Below are positions 1 to 12,846 of a stretch of DNA of 64,000 nt, piece by piece; position 1 is the stretch's first letter; every line of letters starts with the position of its first letter. The DNA lies in assembly GCA_018350325.1 (NCBI GenBank), contig JAEVLN010000024.1, positions 403,248 to 467,247 of the forward strand. Reading direction: 5' to 3'. The DNA comes from Globodera rostochiensis. Its lineage: Eukaryota; Nematoda; Chromadorea; Rhabditida; Heteroderidae. The notes under the pieces were generated by a model that saw nothing but the letters and a program-made list of their open reading frames with translations, was not told the origin of the DNA and did not search any database. The translations under genes and the position numbers were made by a program.

Positions 1-1140
1 AAAAGATCGGAAAATATCTTACTTATAACTATAAAAATAAAATAAATAATGATAATAAAACTTATAAAATAATTAAAGTCAGGAGTTTATTTCGACACAT
101 TCACATTGAAAATAAAATTTTATATCCAAACAACATTTTGTTTGTATTGCATCTTTTGTAAACAGTACCGCATTTCTACGAGTGACATTAGAATGTATGG
201 AATATTAAACAATAAAAAATGAAGTGTTTTTAATAAATGAATTCGTTATGTTACAAATATTTTACACAATTGAAAATTACAATGCAAATCCAATTGAAAG
301 TTGATCCCCTTGAAAAACGTTGTAAAAAATAAACAATTATAAAAATATTTTAAAAATAATTTTAATATTAAAAGTCCAATCAAAAAATTAATTACTGTGC
401 ACTGACCTTTCTCCGCACAACCGCACCCATTCATCATTGGCGTCCATCCCAAAAGGAACCAAAAAATGGTTTTCGGCAAATGGCATTTTCCGGTAACGGT
501 AAAAACCGGTAATTCTATTACCGGTTTTTTAATGTTTGTTTCCCAAAACGACTGTAACGGCAAACCGGTAAATTTACCGGAGTTCAGATGTTTGCTGAGA
601 AATCGTCGTTCTTCCTAATGCAGTTTTGCCAGAAAAGAATGCCAGCATGTTTTATATTAAATTGCTTTAACATTATTATTAAAATTAAATTAATTTGTCA
701 TGAATTTTTAATGGGGACGGCAACTGCCAATTTTAAAAGTTTTTTGGCGGCGCCTCGGCATCCAATAAAATATTATTTAAAAAAACTGATGCTTAAAAAG
801 AAAGGTGCTTTTATTGAATTTTTTAAGATTGCGCAACCACATATTTTTATCAAATTTTATAGTTAATGTACTTTTTAGACCCCAAAAATCTTGGCGTTGA
901 TGTACTTTTTTCTGAATTTTGTTGCCATCCTGTAGTAATCGCACTAAAAAAAATATTTTTGTCACTTATGACCAAAAGCGCTGCCGAGAAAAAGGCGCAA
1001 ACAGCGCGTATGCAATTATCGGTAATTGCATCGACAATTCTACAAAAAATATTTTCTCGTAGACGCAGCCGGGCCGGGCCCTCTAAGCGAGCGCAAAACA
1101 CGTTTTTTTAATTTTGTTTTTAGATAATTTTTATCACATA
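1..1140. other. AT-rich non-coding DNA with CCGGTAA low-complexity patch
   Basis: I see no convincing gene. At about 485-575 there is a cluster of ACCGGT/CCGGTAA words in both orientations, so this patch can fold back on itself; it resembles the low-complexity cores of the MITEs elsewhere in the window, but I found no terminal repeats. A GC-richer patch lies at about 965-1105. The open frames here overlap on both strands and look like chance. Confidence 0.5.
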
Positions 1141-4100
1141 ATACTCAAAATGTATTCACAAAAATCATATTTTTAGTTCCATAATAAAATAAAGAACGAA
1201 AGTTAATCCAAAAATTATTTAGATTTTCATGAAAAATATAATAAATTTGGAAGTATAAAAATGACAAATGTTTTGCGTTGACCAACAAAACAAAAACCAC
1301 AAATGTGGCTAGTGTTCCCCTCAGCCCACCGATTCATTCATCGATTTCACTAACCCCCCTCCCCCAACGCAAAACGACGCCATCCCCAACACAACCCAAA
1401 ATCATTTGACCTTCCCTCCCCTCTCAGTTGAATACCTATCTTTATTTCTGGTAATTGAACAAAATTCCACAAAAAGAAAATTTTTTTAAATTTAAATACG
1501 CTATGTTATATAAGGAAAATAATACACGATGCTACCAAATTAGTTCAAACAAATTAAACTGCTAAAATAAAATTTCCTAAATTAAATGAATTTTTCTAAT
1601 GTCATGTAAAACAATTAAATCCGCAGTTAATAATTACATTGCTGATAATTAACGATAAAGTAAAGCAATAATATTAAAAAACAGCAACAGCTGATTCAAA
1701 CATATCATGACTTCTCATCGACTTAATATTAAATTAAAAAAATCCTTGAGAAATCGAATCAAATTTTTAAAGCTGAAAAAAGCTAAATTTACTACTACTA
1801 ACGTAGTATTGCTAACTTTATTAAAAAAGTTTAAAATTACAAAAAAGATTATTTCAACAATAAACGATATCGATTTTAGGACTAACGATTGAATTCGTAC
1901 ATAGCGATAAAATCTGAGAAATGCAGTGAGTCAGAGATGCCGATAAGTCATTCAATAAATGCAATTATAAATATATATTATGAAACTAATTATTTTAGCA
2001 AGCAATACTATGATGTTAACAATTGATATGTATTTCAATAATTTATTTGAAAGAAGTTAATCTTTTAAACGAACTCACTGAAAATTTTAAACAATTTGCA
2101 AGGTGTTGATTAATTTAAAAATGTTTACTGTTTAAAATGTATGCAATATTTATTTTAAAAAATTGTAATTTAAAATATTAGGATTGAAATTTTTGATGTG
2201 TTAAAAACTGTAATTAACCCATAAATACACCCCTAAAAATCGACTTAATTTTTAAAAAAAAACAATTTTGTTAATTAAATAAATAAATTCAACTGATCAA
2301 CTAAGAAAATGAGTACTTTGAAGAGAAGCCCGTCGGTTTCATTACCTGCATTTTAATAAAATAATCGACCAATTAAGAAAATATAGTTCCTTGTAAAGTA
2401 ATTAATATGATAAAAAGAAATAGACGAATTTTTGATAAAAATTGGTATGAGAAAATATTAAAAAAAACATAATCGGATTGCGCTCCAAAAGCAATTCTTA
2501 TAAATATTATCCAAAAAGCAAAATATCGAATCACACACTAACGAATTTGGAAAATCCAGAACGTGGTAAAACAAACATTAAATTTCTAACTTTAAGCGCT
2601 CAATAATCAATAAATTTATTGTTTAAATTATCGTACCTAAAACAAATAAGTGTATTTAAAATTTGTAATGATTAATTTTAAAAACATTTACAATACCAAG
2701 TGAAAATGTAAAAAAAGACGTTTCTCGAAAAGCTAATTCAATTGCAAAAAAATGCATTCCATTAAGCCAATGAATGCAGGCAGACACGTCTTTATGTAAA
2801 ATTGTTCTGTTCTTTGCAAAAAAAATCAACGATAATGAAAGCCTTGATATTTATAAAAGCTGGGTAACTTAAAGTAAATTAAGTCTTTTACCAATAAATT
2901 AGCATGACAAAGCGATTAATTGATATTAATAAAAAACTTTAGTTTAAAATTTAATATAAAATGGTTTTCATCCGAGAAAGGAAATTTGCTCGATTGAAAA
3001 GAAGAATAATATTTTTACATAAATCCGCCACATTCTTTAGATAGATTCCAGACTAGGATGGAAGGGCCAACGTATTACACGCTATTGCTAATTCGTTAAA
3101 AGCACAATACAAAAGACAAAACCAATTCCTGCCCGTTCAAGGACCATAAAAGAAAAAAGCAAACAAACCCAAAATAAATGGAAAGATAAAGCTAACTGGC
3201 AGAAAAATTCTGGAATAAACAGCTTATTATTCGCGAGTGTCGGAACGAAAGGTTTGAATGTATACGCACGATGCCATTGCACACGTCAGCGTCCTCTCTT
3301 TTACTTGTTGATTTTCGTCAATTAACTGCGCCCCTCTTCTTCGCCCTTTCACTTTTATTACATTCAACTTTTTATTGCTCTTCACAAATTTTACAAAAAA
3401 ATTTCTTTAAATTTCTGTTTCTTCAACTCTTATAATGGCTCGACATGGAACTGATGGAGCTGGTGTGAAATAGATAATAATTTTATTTTTATTCAAAATA
3501 TTTGTAATGTATAAAATCAACGCAAAATAACTACTAATATTGTTTTTATCTTATTTAAATAATTAATAAATTTTGATGTCAAACTGTGAAACACACTTTT
3601 GTAAAAATTACATAAAAATATTAAAAATTATAATTAAAAATAAGAGAATCAAGACCAAAAGGAATTGTATTTAAAAGAACAAAAAAATAATGCATGCACG
3701 GTCTTACAATCATTACCAGAACAAAAATTATACTATACAATTTATGGCGATTTATTAAAAAGATTAATCAAAAATGATATATATTTAATCATTATACAGT
3801 ATCAGTATTTAAGTAAATTAGTTTTTAATAATTAACAAAACATTCAAGTTATAAAGAAAAAAATTAAACTATAATTTTCGAACTTCATGTTATTTCTAAA
3901 GACAAAGTATCGTTAACAAAAAGCTTACTTAATAGATACAATAATTAATTGATTTTGTTTTTTTTTTATACCATTCGAGCAACCTCAATGGAAGATATGA
4001 AAAATAATAAATAAATATCAATTTTTAAAAATTTTTTAATTCAAAAAAAACATTACGTAAAGTAAAAATCATTACTAAATTAAAAAATACTTAATAGGAA

Positions 4101-4360
4101 TACTAAGCACACTTGCCACAAGTTATGCAAATACCAGACTTAATTTGATGAATCTTTTGCTAAAATTTTCATAAATAAATAAAATATTAATTTAATAAAA
4201 AAACAGAATTAATAATTAATAAATTGGATACGTACAACACGAGACTAAACCTTTAAAGATTAACTTTAATAACTATTTAAAAAAATAGTTCAAAATTTTA
4301 ATAAAAATTAAAATAGTCGATAAAAAAACTGAATTAATTAATGCAACTGAAGACCGACAA
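1141..4360. other. A-rich intergenic DNA, no gene seen
   Basis: The stretch is A-rich on the + strand with short GC-richer patches at about 1265-1440 (C-rich) and 3225-3360. A small open frame of 61 codons at 1707-1892 is lysine-rich, as expected from random A-rich DNA, and is not called. The part from about 3500 to 3660 belongs to a dispersed repeat also seen near 5560, 9520 and 15480. Confidence 0.5.
3500..3660 (+). repeat. Dispersed AT-rich repeat, copy 1 of 4
   Basis: This block shares words such as CTACTAATATTG and TTTTGATGTCAAACTGTG with copies at about 5555-5770, 9510-9620 and 15475-15620, all in the same orientation. The copy near 5560 carries an extra GC-rich segment of about 48 bp at 5619-5667 that the other copies lack, so that segment is an insertion. 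No terminal inverted repeats or coding capacity seen. Confidence 0.7.
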
Positions 4361-4741
4361 AAATACGAACTTTACGGTATAATACACTTAATATAAATAA
4401 TAAAACCATAATCTATTAATTACCATAATTTAATACAACTACTTCAGAAGAATAAAATGGTCGTTGGGTGTTTGACAAGTATGAATTAAATTAAAAATAA
4501 CAGAGAAATTTTTTTTAAACTTGATAATCAACTAACAATGGCGAGCTCAAATACTATTATTTTGATTTAAATAAATTAAATTGCTAAAGAGGGATTTTGA
4601 ACTGTAAAAAATAATGAATAACATATATAAAGATAAATATTGAAATATTAAAAAAAATTTAAACAATGACAATATTGAATTAGACAATGCAACTGAAGAC
4701 CGACAAAACACGAATTTTACGGTATAATACACTTAATATAA

Positions 4742-5148
4742 ATAAATACCATAATCTATTAAATACCATAATTTAATACAACTACATCAGAAGAATGAGA
4801 TGGTCGTTGTGTGGTTTGGACAAGTATGTCTTAAACTAAAAATAACAGAAATTTTAAAACTTGTCTTGATTTACATAAATTAAATTGCTAAAGAGGGAGT
4901 TTGAACTATATAATGAATAACATATTAGACCATAAAAGGAATTGCATTTAGAGGAACAAAAAAATTAAAGCGAAAATAGAAATTTGCAATCTTAAAAAAA
5001 GAATTCATTGAAATTAAACTTGCAATAATTATTGCAATTAAAAAAACACTTAATTGTGGCCGGTAAAGCATTAACTTTAAAAGGTGTTTTTCTCTTTATA
5101 AATTTTTAAAATTCAGATACTAAAATAAAACATTTGAAACTAGTAAGC
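4742..5148 (+). repeat. Segmental duplicate, partner at 12847-13253
   Basis: About 400 bp nearly identical to 12847-13253, same orientation, starting at TAAATACCATAATC. The left end is informative: here the block follows AATATAAA directly, whereas in the second copy the same junction is broken by the 2.26-kb satellite-bearing insertion at 10584-12846. That makes this copy the empty-site reference for that insertion. Confidence 0.85.
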
Positions 5149-7049
5149 AGATATAAAAAAAATCGCTATAAACAAAAGTCGAACTAAAATAAATGTTGTG
5201 TACCAATTAGACTCTTTTATAAATACAAGAAAAAAGACAGAATAAAAAAAATTGAACGAAATATTATAAAAGTACGTAAAGGCGGATTCTAGAACCACAA
5301 TGGCAAGTGACACGAAAATTGACTGAGTCAGTTTTAGCACACTTTTTTTGTTACCATTGCCACTTTTTGTGTTTAGTCCTTATTTTGGGGGGTTTTAGTC
5401 CCTATTATATGTTCCTATTTCACGTTTTTTAGCCCCTAAAAATCCGTTTTTTTTCTAGTAATTATAGAAATTATAAATATTTTAAATTAAAACAAATACC
5501 CAAAACAAAGATCAATTTTTAACAAAATAAATATTTTATTTATGCAAATATCTTTAACATATAAAACAAAGCAAAATAGCTACTAATGTTGTTGTTATCT
5601 TATGTAAATAATTAATAAAACGACGCACCAGAGGCACTTCGGCACCGACTAAATCTGCTCGTGGACGAATTTGATGTCAAACTATGAAATACACTTTTTT
5701 TTATTTTTAAATTACATAAAAACATTAAAATTTATGATTAAAAATAAGAAAATCAAGACCATAAAAGGAATTGCATTTTAAAAGAACAAAAAAATTAAAG
5801 CAAAAATAGAAAGTTGCAATCAAAAATAAATTAAAAAGAGCATTCATTGAAATTAAATCTGCAATAAATTATTTGTATTAAACAATTAATTAGGACGGTA
5901 AAGCATTAACTTTATTGTATGGACTTAGGTGTTATTCTCGTTAAAAATTTCTTTAAAATTTAGATAAATCATTTAAACATAAAGTAAGCAGATACAAAAA
6001 ATTACTATATACCAAAGTCTAACTAAAATAAATGTTTAATAACACTAATAAAATATGTAAATAAAATAAAATAAAAATAATGGGTTAAGGGACGCTACCT
6101 TCACAACGTAAATAATCTTACGCTATGCTGCATAAACACCTGGCGAAAAGTAGGTGTTTCACGGCTAATCCCATTCTAATTATAATCCCAATATATTTTT
6201 TAAAAAAACAAATAATATAAAAACCCAAGTCTAGTCTTAATCATTATTTGCCAACGTCGGTAGTCCCCTTTTTATGAAATAACAATGCTCTGTTAAAGTG
6301 ACTTGCAACGCCTAATGTTAAAAGTTTATAGAAAAAAGTTGAATAAAAAATCCAAATAAATCATATAATTTAATATTTCTGTGAATTAAATTTAAACTAG
6401 ATTTAAGCTTCGCAAACAAAAATTTATTAGCAATTTAAAGAATAGATAAAATCTTGGCGCACGTTTCGAAAGGTGGAACACGCGAACAAATCTTATATAT
6501 TTAGCAAACAGAGAAAAAACAAAAAAGCAGAATAAAACTTCTTTGTATCAAAGTATTAATTAAATTAAATATAAAAAATATTCAACAGCTTGGCACATTT
6601 AAATAAATAAATAACAAAAAAAACAATAACAGCAAAAATAAACTTAATCATTATAGCAGTTATTAGAAATAAGTTACGAAATCTAATAACTAAAAAAATT
6701 TTATAAATGTACAGACAATATAAAATAAAATCTTTAAATTATAATAATTGTAACGACGAAAGTAATTTGATTAATAGAAATAATAATAACAAAGTTTTGT
6801 GTTGAAATATTAAAAGATCAAAACCTATTTAAAAAATCAAGCCAACTGAGACAGGCAATGCTGAGCAACGGTAACATCCGCGTTGGTGGAGGCAAGCTCC
6901 ACCATTTTTAGCCAGCGTATTTTTTAACGGGGATTTATTTGACTAAATAACAAAAAAAAACAATAACAGCATTTAATCAGAATCGCAGTTATTATAAGTT
7001 GAAAATAAATTTAAACCAAAAATAAATTAAATTACGTTAAAACGAAAGC

Positions 7050-7200
7050 TGTAAACTAAAAATAAAATTGTATAAATTATAATAGTTGTTGCTTATAATA
7101 ATCAAAAATCAATTACGGTATACCAATGTCTCAATTAAAAAATTAAAAATAATAAAGTGCTCTATCTTTTAACCAGCTGAAAAAGTGTTTAATAAAAAAA
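7050..7200 (+). repeat. Dispersed repeat with partners near 13750 and 14100
   Basis: Shared words include ACGTTAAAACGAAA, GTTGCTTATAATAA and ACCAATGTCTCAA with 13745-13935 and 14095-14330, all in the same orientation. No coding capacity. Confidence 0.7.
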
Positions 7201-7562
7201 AGAAGAAAAAAATTAATAAATACCAGTTTTATTAATGTTTTGATCGAGCAAACGTGAGTGACGATTTAGGACTTTTTAGAAAAATTCCTTAAAAAATTCA
7301 ATAAAACCGAAAAATGCTCCCCAAAAAATGGACTTTTTTCGAGACTAAAAATTCTGCCCACCACTATTTTGCTTTTTTAAGGGATTATTTGGCTGACTTT
7401 TTTTGAAGTTTTTAGTGACTAAAAATCCCATCCCTATCAGAGAATTTGTTAGTTCTTTAACTAGGGGCATTATATCCGAGGGTAAGCTTTAATTTTAGTT
7501 CATTCAATTAGTACAGGTTAGCTTTGTACATAATAACAAATTAAACTCTTTTTTTTTCAACG

Positions 7563-7690
7563 GCGCTAACACTTGCATGCATATTGACTGACGGTCTGCT
7601 CATAACAATTTGAACAAAGTAAATATATTAATATAAATGGCTGGACTCTCAATTTGTTGTATTCTGTTGAGATTGATATATAAGCATTAA
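7563..7690 (+). repeat. Dispersed repeat with partner at 16632-16740
   Basis: The block starting GCGCTAACACTTGCATGC recurs almost unchanged at about 16632, where it sits between units of the 342-bp tandem array. It appears to be host repeat DNA carried into that array. Confidence 0.75.
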
Positions 7691-8142
7691 TATACTAAAC
7701 CAATACAAAAAATAAGCATAAATCAACAATTACAAAAATATTCGATGATGATTTAAGGAACGGTGGACAATTTATGGATGTCGATTATATTTTTAGAAAC
7801 TCAACATTTAATACGGTTTATAATCTTGAATAAATATAAATTTTAATGAAGACATTTTTTATAATTGCTTTTGTTGAAAATTTATAGTGCAAATAATCTA
7901 GAGTTATTCCGCAAAAGCTTAATCAAAAATTACAATCATTACCAGAACAAAAATCATATTAATATAATTTATGGCAATTTATTAAAAAAAGATGATCTTG
8001 AATTTGATAACGAGTTTGCGACGATGAATATAAGAGAGCGAAGGATAACTGGAATAAAACAAAAGGGGTGTTACAAAAAAAATATAATTTTTTTACAATA
8101 AAAAGTAAATTGTTTTTACATAAAAATTGAGAGGGCGGCGGC

Positions 8143-8398
8143 CAGAGCTGGGCGAAACCCAAATTTTTTTTCCGACGAAACGAAACGAAAAATTTTTTTT
8201 TTCAATTAACGAAACGCGAAACGAAACGAAACAAAAAAAATTCCATTTAACGAAACACGAAACGAAACGAAACGGCTAAAATTCTACGAAACGAAACGAA
8301 ACGGCTAAAATTCTACGAAACGAAACGAAACACGAAACGCCCAAAAAGTAACGAAACACGAAATAAAACGAAACGAAACGAAATTTCGCCCAGCTCTG
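8143..8398. mobile_element. hAT-type MITE (256 bp) with GAAAC-repeat core
   Basis: The element starts CAGAGCTGGGCGAAA and ends with the exact reverse complement (15-bp terminal inverted repeats). It is flanked by a perfect 8-bp direct repeat, GCGGCGGC, at 8135-8142 and 8399-8406. An 8-bp target duplication and CAGRG-type ends are hallmarks of hAT transposons. There is no transposase; the inside is a degenerate array of ACGAAACGAAAC words. It is therefore a non-autonomous, trans-mobilised element. Confidence 0.85.
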
Positions 8399-8884
8399 GC
8401 GGCGGCAGCGAAAAATCTTAAGCGTCTGTTCAAATCAAAACCAAATAAACAAATTTAGTGAAACGAAACCCACGAAGAAGTTAAAACGTCGGGCACTTAA
8501 CCTTCACCAACAGATAAAAACTAATCTCACCTGGTCAATTAAATTGCTTGAAACCTTGTAATAGAGGGGCAAACGCAAGCCAACAATTGAAAAAAATCCT
8601 CAAAGCTGGAAAAACATAAAGAAAAACAAATAATCCTTTCTCCATTGATACAAAAACGAATAAAGGTATCAAATATATTTTATAAATTGTAAAAATTGAA
8701 GGGTATGTTTTACAAAAGAATTTTTTGATTGTACGAGCATTCTTGATATCAATGGAAGATATGAAAAATAATAATTAAATATCATTTTTTTTTTAAATTT
8801 TTTAATCCTAAAATTTAATTAAATCAAAAATCATTATATTATAAGCACACTTGTCACAAGTTATGCTAAATGCCAGCTTAATTT

Positions 8885-8955
8885 AGAAGAATCATAGTAG
8901 AAACACTTCTATCCACATGAATTTAAGTAGAAACACTTCTATCCACTTGAATTTA
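8885..8955 (+). repeat. Two-copy 32-bp direct repeat with small hairpin
   Basis: The segment GTAGAAACACTTCTATCCAC plus a GAATTTA tail occurs twice in tandem. Each copy can form a small TAGAA/TTCTA hairpin. Confidence 0.7.
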
Positions 8956-10583
8956 AAAAGTAAAGAAAATTAATCCTTCAGCAAATAAAAAAAATAAAAA
9001 ATTTAACGATAAAATATCTGAAAAAGATACTACACATGCAATATTACAATCTTATAAACATAAAATACAAACAATACAACTCGTGTCCACGGATTTATCT
9101 TTTGTAAGTTTTTTTAAAAATGAGAAGCGAATTTGTTAAAGAATTACAAATTAAAATTTTTTCGGATAAATCAATTAGATTTGGCCTTTTTATCCATTTG
9201 ACCCTTTTTGGTTTTTAGCCTTAAACGTTGGAGGTTTAGTCAATATAATCCAGAACCTATAATTACTTAAATAATATTATTATTTTCAGCAGGATAAAAC
9301 AATCATTTAAATAATCATAATTTAAATGGTTGACTTTTAAAAAATAATTGATCAACAAAATGAAGAAAGTTCTTTTCCGGTCATGGTCACGTTAGAGGGA
9401 TGAAAATGATAAAATAAAGGACAATTAGATAATAATTAACAAACTTAATCTAATTTAATATTTAAAATTTGAGCTATTCTTGAGGAATAGACAGTAATTT
9501 ATTTATGCATAATCTGTAATATATAAAATCAAAGCAAAATAGCTGCTAATATTGTTGTTATCTTGTCTAATTAATTAATAAATTTTGAAATCAAACTGTG
9601 AAACAAACTTTTGTAAAAATTTTAGTATCAAAGCAATTCAATAAAAACCTATTGCGTTTTAAATTGTTTAAAAAAAGTGCACATTATATTTTTTTATTTA
9701 AAAAATTGTATTATTTGCACGCTGAGAATAATTATTACAATAATCATATGTAGATTAATCAAAATATTCCAATGCAAATAATTATATACGCGGGACTTAA
9801 AAAATTGCAATATAAGTAAAGACATTTGAATAATAATCATTTTTATTTTAATAAGATAAATTGGTTAATAGTAATTTCTTATAAAAAAATGCAATAATTA
9901 TTTTTTTGTTATTTTATAAAAAAAAATACTTCTGAAAAAAATGGCTCGTGGTTGACGGAGGCGGACAAGCATCATTCGAGCAGCTCCTATCGCCACTGAC
10001 AAATTCCCGGAATTGAACAAACCCCTAATAACAGGGGACCGTTAGCAGTTAAGGGTGCATCTCGAGGACATGGAATTTAAACAAAAAAATTTTAAAAAAA
10101 TGTTTTTAAAATATTTAATAGCAAAAAAACATTGATAATTGTGAAAAGTAAAACTTTTCGAGAACAAAACTTTGTTCTAAAATAACTAGTAGTAGCTTTA
10201 CCGACAGATGCGAACTTGCGGTATAATACACTTAATATAAATAATAAAGACCATAATCTATTAAATACCATAAATTTAATAAAACTACATCAGACGAAGA
10301 AATTTGTCGTTGTGTGGGTTTGAACAAGTATAAATTAAACTAATAATAACAGAGAAATTTTAAAAATTGATAATCAACTAACTATGCGAGCTCATACTAT
10401 TATTTTGGTTTAAATAAATTAAATTGCTAAAGAGGGTTGAACTGTAAAAAATAATGAATAACATATATAAAGATAAATATTGAAATATTAAAAAAAATTT
10501 AAACAATGACAATACTGAATTAGACAATGCAACTGAAGACCGACAAAAACACGAACTTTACGGTATAATACACTTAATATAAA

Positions 10584-12846
10584 CCAGTGCCCGGTGGGCA
10601 CTGGTTTTTAAAATTTCTTGGTATTGAAATCGCCAAGGCGATTTTAACACTGAGCCTAGGCGCGCTTCGCGCGGCACGTTTCCCTTTGGCGGCCTTCTGA
10701 CATATTCCCCGTTTACATTTTCTCTTTTGGCATTTTCCCCTTTTGACACTTCCCTTTTAGGTTTTTTCAATAGAATTTTGTTTAAATTTTTAAAAATAAA
10801 AATTGTAATTAAAAACATTTTTAATATTTTGTTTTAAAAAATTTTCCGTTGTTCCTTTCCGTTCAACTCTTCCTTCCATCCGTTCTTCTCTACTTTCTCT
10901 TTCTTCCAATTCCTTCCGTTCTTCTCTTCCATGCCTCTCTTCTCATCCGTTCGTCTCTTTCTTTCATCGCCTCACCTTTTTCCTCTCTTCCTTTCCTCCC
11001 TTTCTCACTTCCTTTCTTCTCTTCTTTTCTTCCTTCGTTCAGCTGTTCTTTCCTTCCGTTCATCTCTTCCATTCCCCTCTTCTCTCCGTTCATCTTTTTC
11101 TTTCATCGCCTCACCTTTTTTCCTCTCTTCCTTTCCTACTTTCCTCACCTCCCTTCTTCTCTTTCTTTCTCCTTCCGTTCATCTCTTCATTCCCTCTCTC
11201 ACGTCCCTCTCTTTTGTTCCGTTTGTCTCTTCCTTTCCTCCCCTCCCCTCCTTTCCTCTATTCCTTTCCTCCACCTCCCCTCCCTCTTTCTTTTACTTTC
11301 CTCCCGAGTCCCCCCTCCCTTCCTCTCTCCCGTTCCTCTCTCTCCTTCCGTTCATCCCTTCTTTCCATCCGTTCCTCTCTTCCGTCCTTCTCTTCCGTTA
11401 CTCTCTTTTTCCGTTCACCTCTTCCATTCCTCCACCTTCCCTTCTTTCCTCTCTTCCTTTCCTATCTTCCTTTCCTCTACCGCACCTTCTTTTCTCTCTT
11501 GATGTTTTCTCTTCTCTTCCGTTCATCTTTTCCTTTCCTCCACCTCACCTCCCCTCCCTTTCTCACAACATTTTTTCTTCCATTCATCTTTACCTCTCTT
11601 CCGTCCCTCTTCCCTTCAGTTCATCTCTTCCTCCCTTCCCTCCCTCTTCCCTTCAGTTCATCTCTTCCTCCCTTCCCACCCTCTTCCCTTCAGTTCATCT
11701 CTTCCTTCCTTTCCTCACCTCACCTTCCTTTCTATCTTCCTTTCTTCCCCCCCCCCCTTCCTTCCTCTCTTCCGTTCCTCTCTTCCCATCCGTTCATCTC
11801 TTCCTTTTCTCCACCTCTCCCTTTTCCTCTCTAACCCCTTCCGTGCATCTCTTCCTTTCCTCCCCTCACCTTTTTCCTGGCTTCCCTTCCTTCCTTCCTC
11901 ACCTTTTTTTCTTCTCTTCCTTCCCTCCCTTCCTCACCTCCCTTCTTCTCTTCCTTCCGTTCAGCTCTTTCTTCCGTTCATCTCTTCCTTTCTCCCCGCT
12001 CACCTTTTTTCCTGGCTTCCCTCCCTTCCTTCCTTCCTCACCTTTTTTTCCTCTCTTCCTTCCTTCCCTTCCTCACCTCCCTTCTTCTCTTCCTTTCTTC
12101 CTTCCGTTCATCTCGTTCGTTCCTTCACGTGCATCTCTTCCTTTCCTCCCCTCACCTTTTTCCTGGCTTCCCTTCCTTCCTTCCTTCCTCACCTTTTTTT
12201 CTTCTCTTCCTTCCCTCCCTTCCTCACCTCCCTTCTTCTCTTCCTTCCGTTCAGCTCTTTCTTCCGTTCATCTCTTCCTTTCTCCCCGCTCACCTTTTTT
12301 CCTGGCTTCCCTTCCTTCCTTCCTCACCTTTTTTTCCTCTCTTCCTTCCCTCCCTTCCTCACCTTTTTTTCCTCGGCCTTTCCTCTCTTCCTCACCTCCT
12401 TTCTTCCTTCCGTTCATCTCGTTCCTTCCTTCACGTGCATCTCTTCCTTTCCTCCACTCACCTTTTTTCCTCGCTTCCTTTCCTTCCTTCCTCACCTCCC
12501 TTCTTTTCTTCCTTTCTTCGTTCCTTTCTTCAATTCCTTTCTTCTCTTCCGTTCATTTCTTCCTTTCCTCCGCTCACCTTTTTTCTTCTCTTCTTTCCCT
12601 CTCTTCCTCACCTCCCTTCTTTTCTTCCCTTCCGTTCTCCTCTTGCGTTCTTCCCCCTAACTTCTCTTCCTCCCTCCTCCCCTCCTTTCCTCTCATTTTT
12701 ACCTTCCCTCAATTTTATTCCTTCTTCCCCCCCCCTTGCCTCCCTTATTCTCTTTCTTTCTTTTAATGTTTTTTTCTTAAAATTTTATTCAAAAAAATTT
12801 TTTATTTTTAAATAAAAAACTTGCTAGAATCTTATTATATAGGGAA
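10584..12846. mobile_element. Satellite-bearing insertion with GC hairpin end, copy A
   Basis: Comparison with the empty site at 4735-4745 (AATATAAA joined to TAAATACC) shows that 10584-12846 was inserted with at most a 2-bp duplication. The left end is a perfect hairpin, CCAGTGCCC/GGGCACTGG with a 3-nt loop (10584-10604); the core is a long pyrimidine satellite. A terminal hairpin, a minisatellite core and no target duplication recall short Helentron (Helitron-like) elements inserted on the minus strand, but I see no conserved end motif, so the class is inference. The inner words CTTTTGGCATTTTCCCC are shared with the insertion at 29.7-30.8 kb. Confidence 0.6.
10849..12770 (+). repeat. 1.9-kb polypyrimidine tract with higher-order repeats
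   Basis: The + strand is almost only C and T, made of degenerate TTCCTTCC/CTTCCGTTCATCTC units. A larger unit is visible: CGTGCATCTCTTCC occurs at 11842, 12128 and 12434, giving spacings of 286 and 306 bp. Such homopurine-homopyrimidine DNA can form triplexes. Very long open frames run through it on both strands (Ser/Phe/Leu/Pro one way, Glu/Lys/Arg the other); these follow from the composition and are not called as genes. Confidence 0.9.

Larger units (their letters stand above)
4360..10583. other. Repeat mosaic of same-orientation AT-rich blocks
   Basis: No gene is supported. The region is a patchwork of blocks that recur elsewhere in the window in the same orientation, including a unit starting near CGAACTTTACGGTATAATAC at 4368, 4690 and 10553. 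Short GC-rich islands (about 5619-5667, 6870-6920 and 9952-10075) interrupt it. The island at 9952-10075 has an open frame of about 24 codons, too short to call. Confidence 0.5.

Noticed and set aside
7300..7450. Further hAT-type MITE ending TCCCATCCCTA
   Set aside because: A right-end-like sequence is present at about 7427-7437, but no matching left end or target duplication was found.
10931..12766. 611-codon open frame and overlapping long frames in the pyrimidine tract
   Set aside because: Stop codons need A plus purines, which are nearly absent from this strand; the product is a Ser/Phe/Leu/Pro smear and several frames are open at once.
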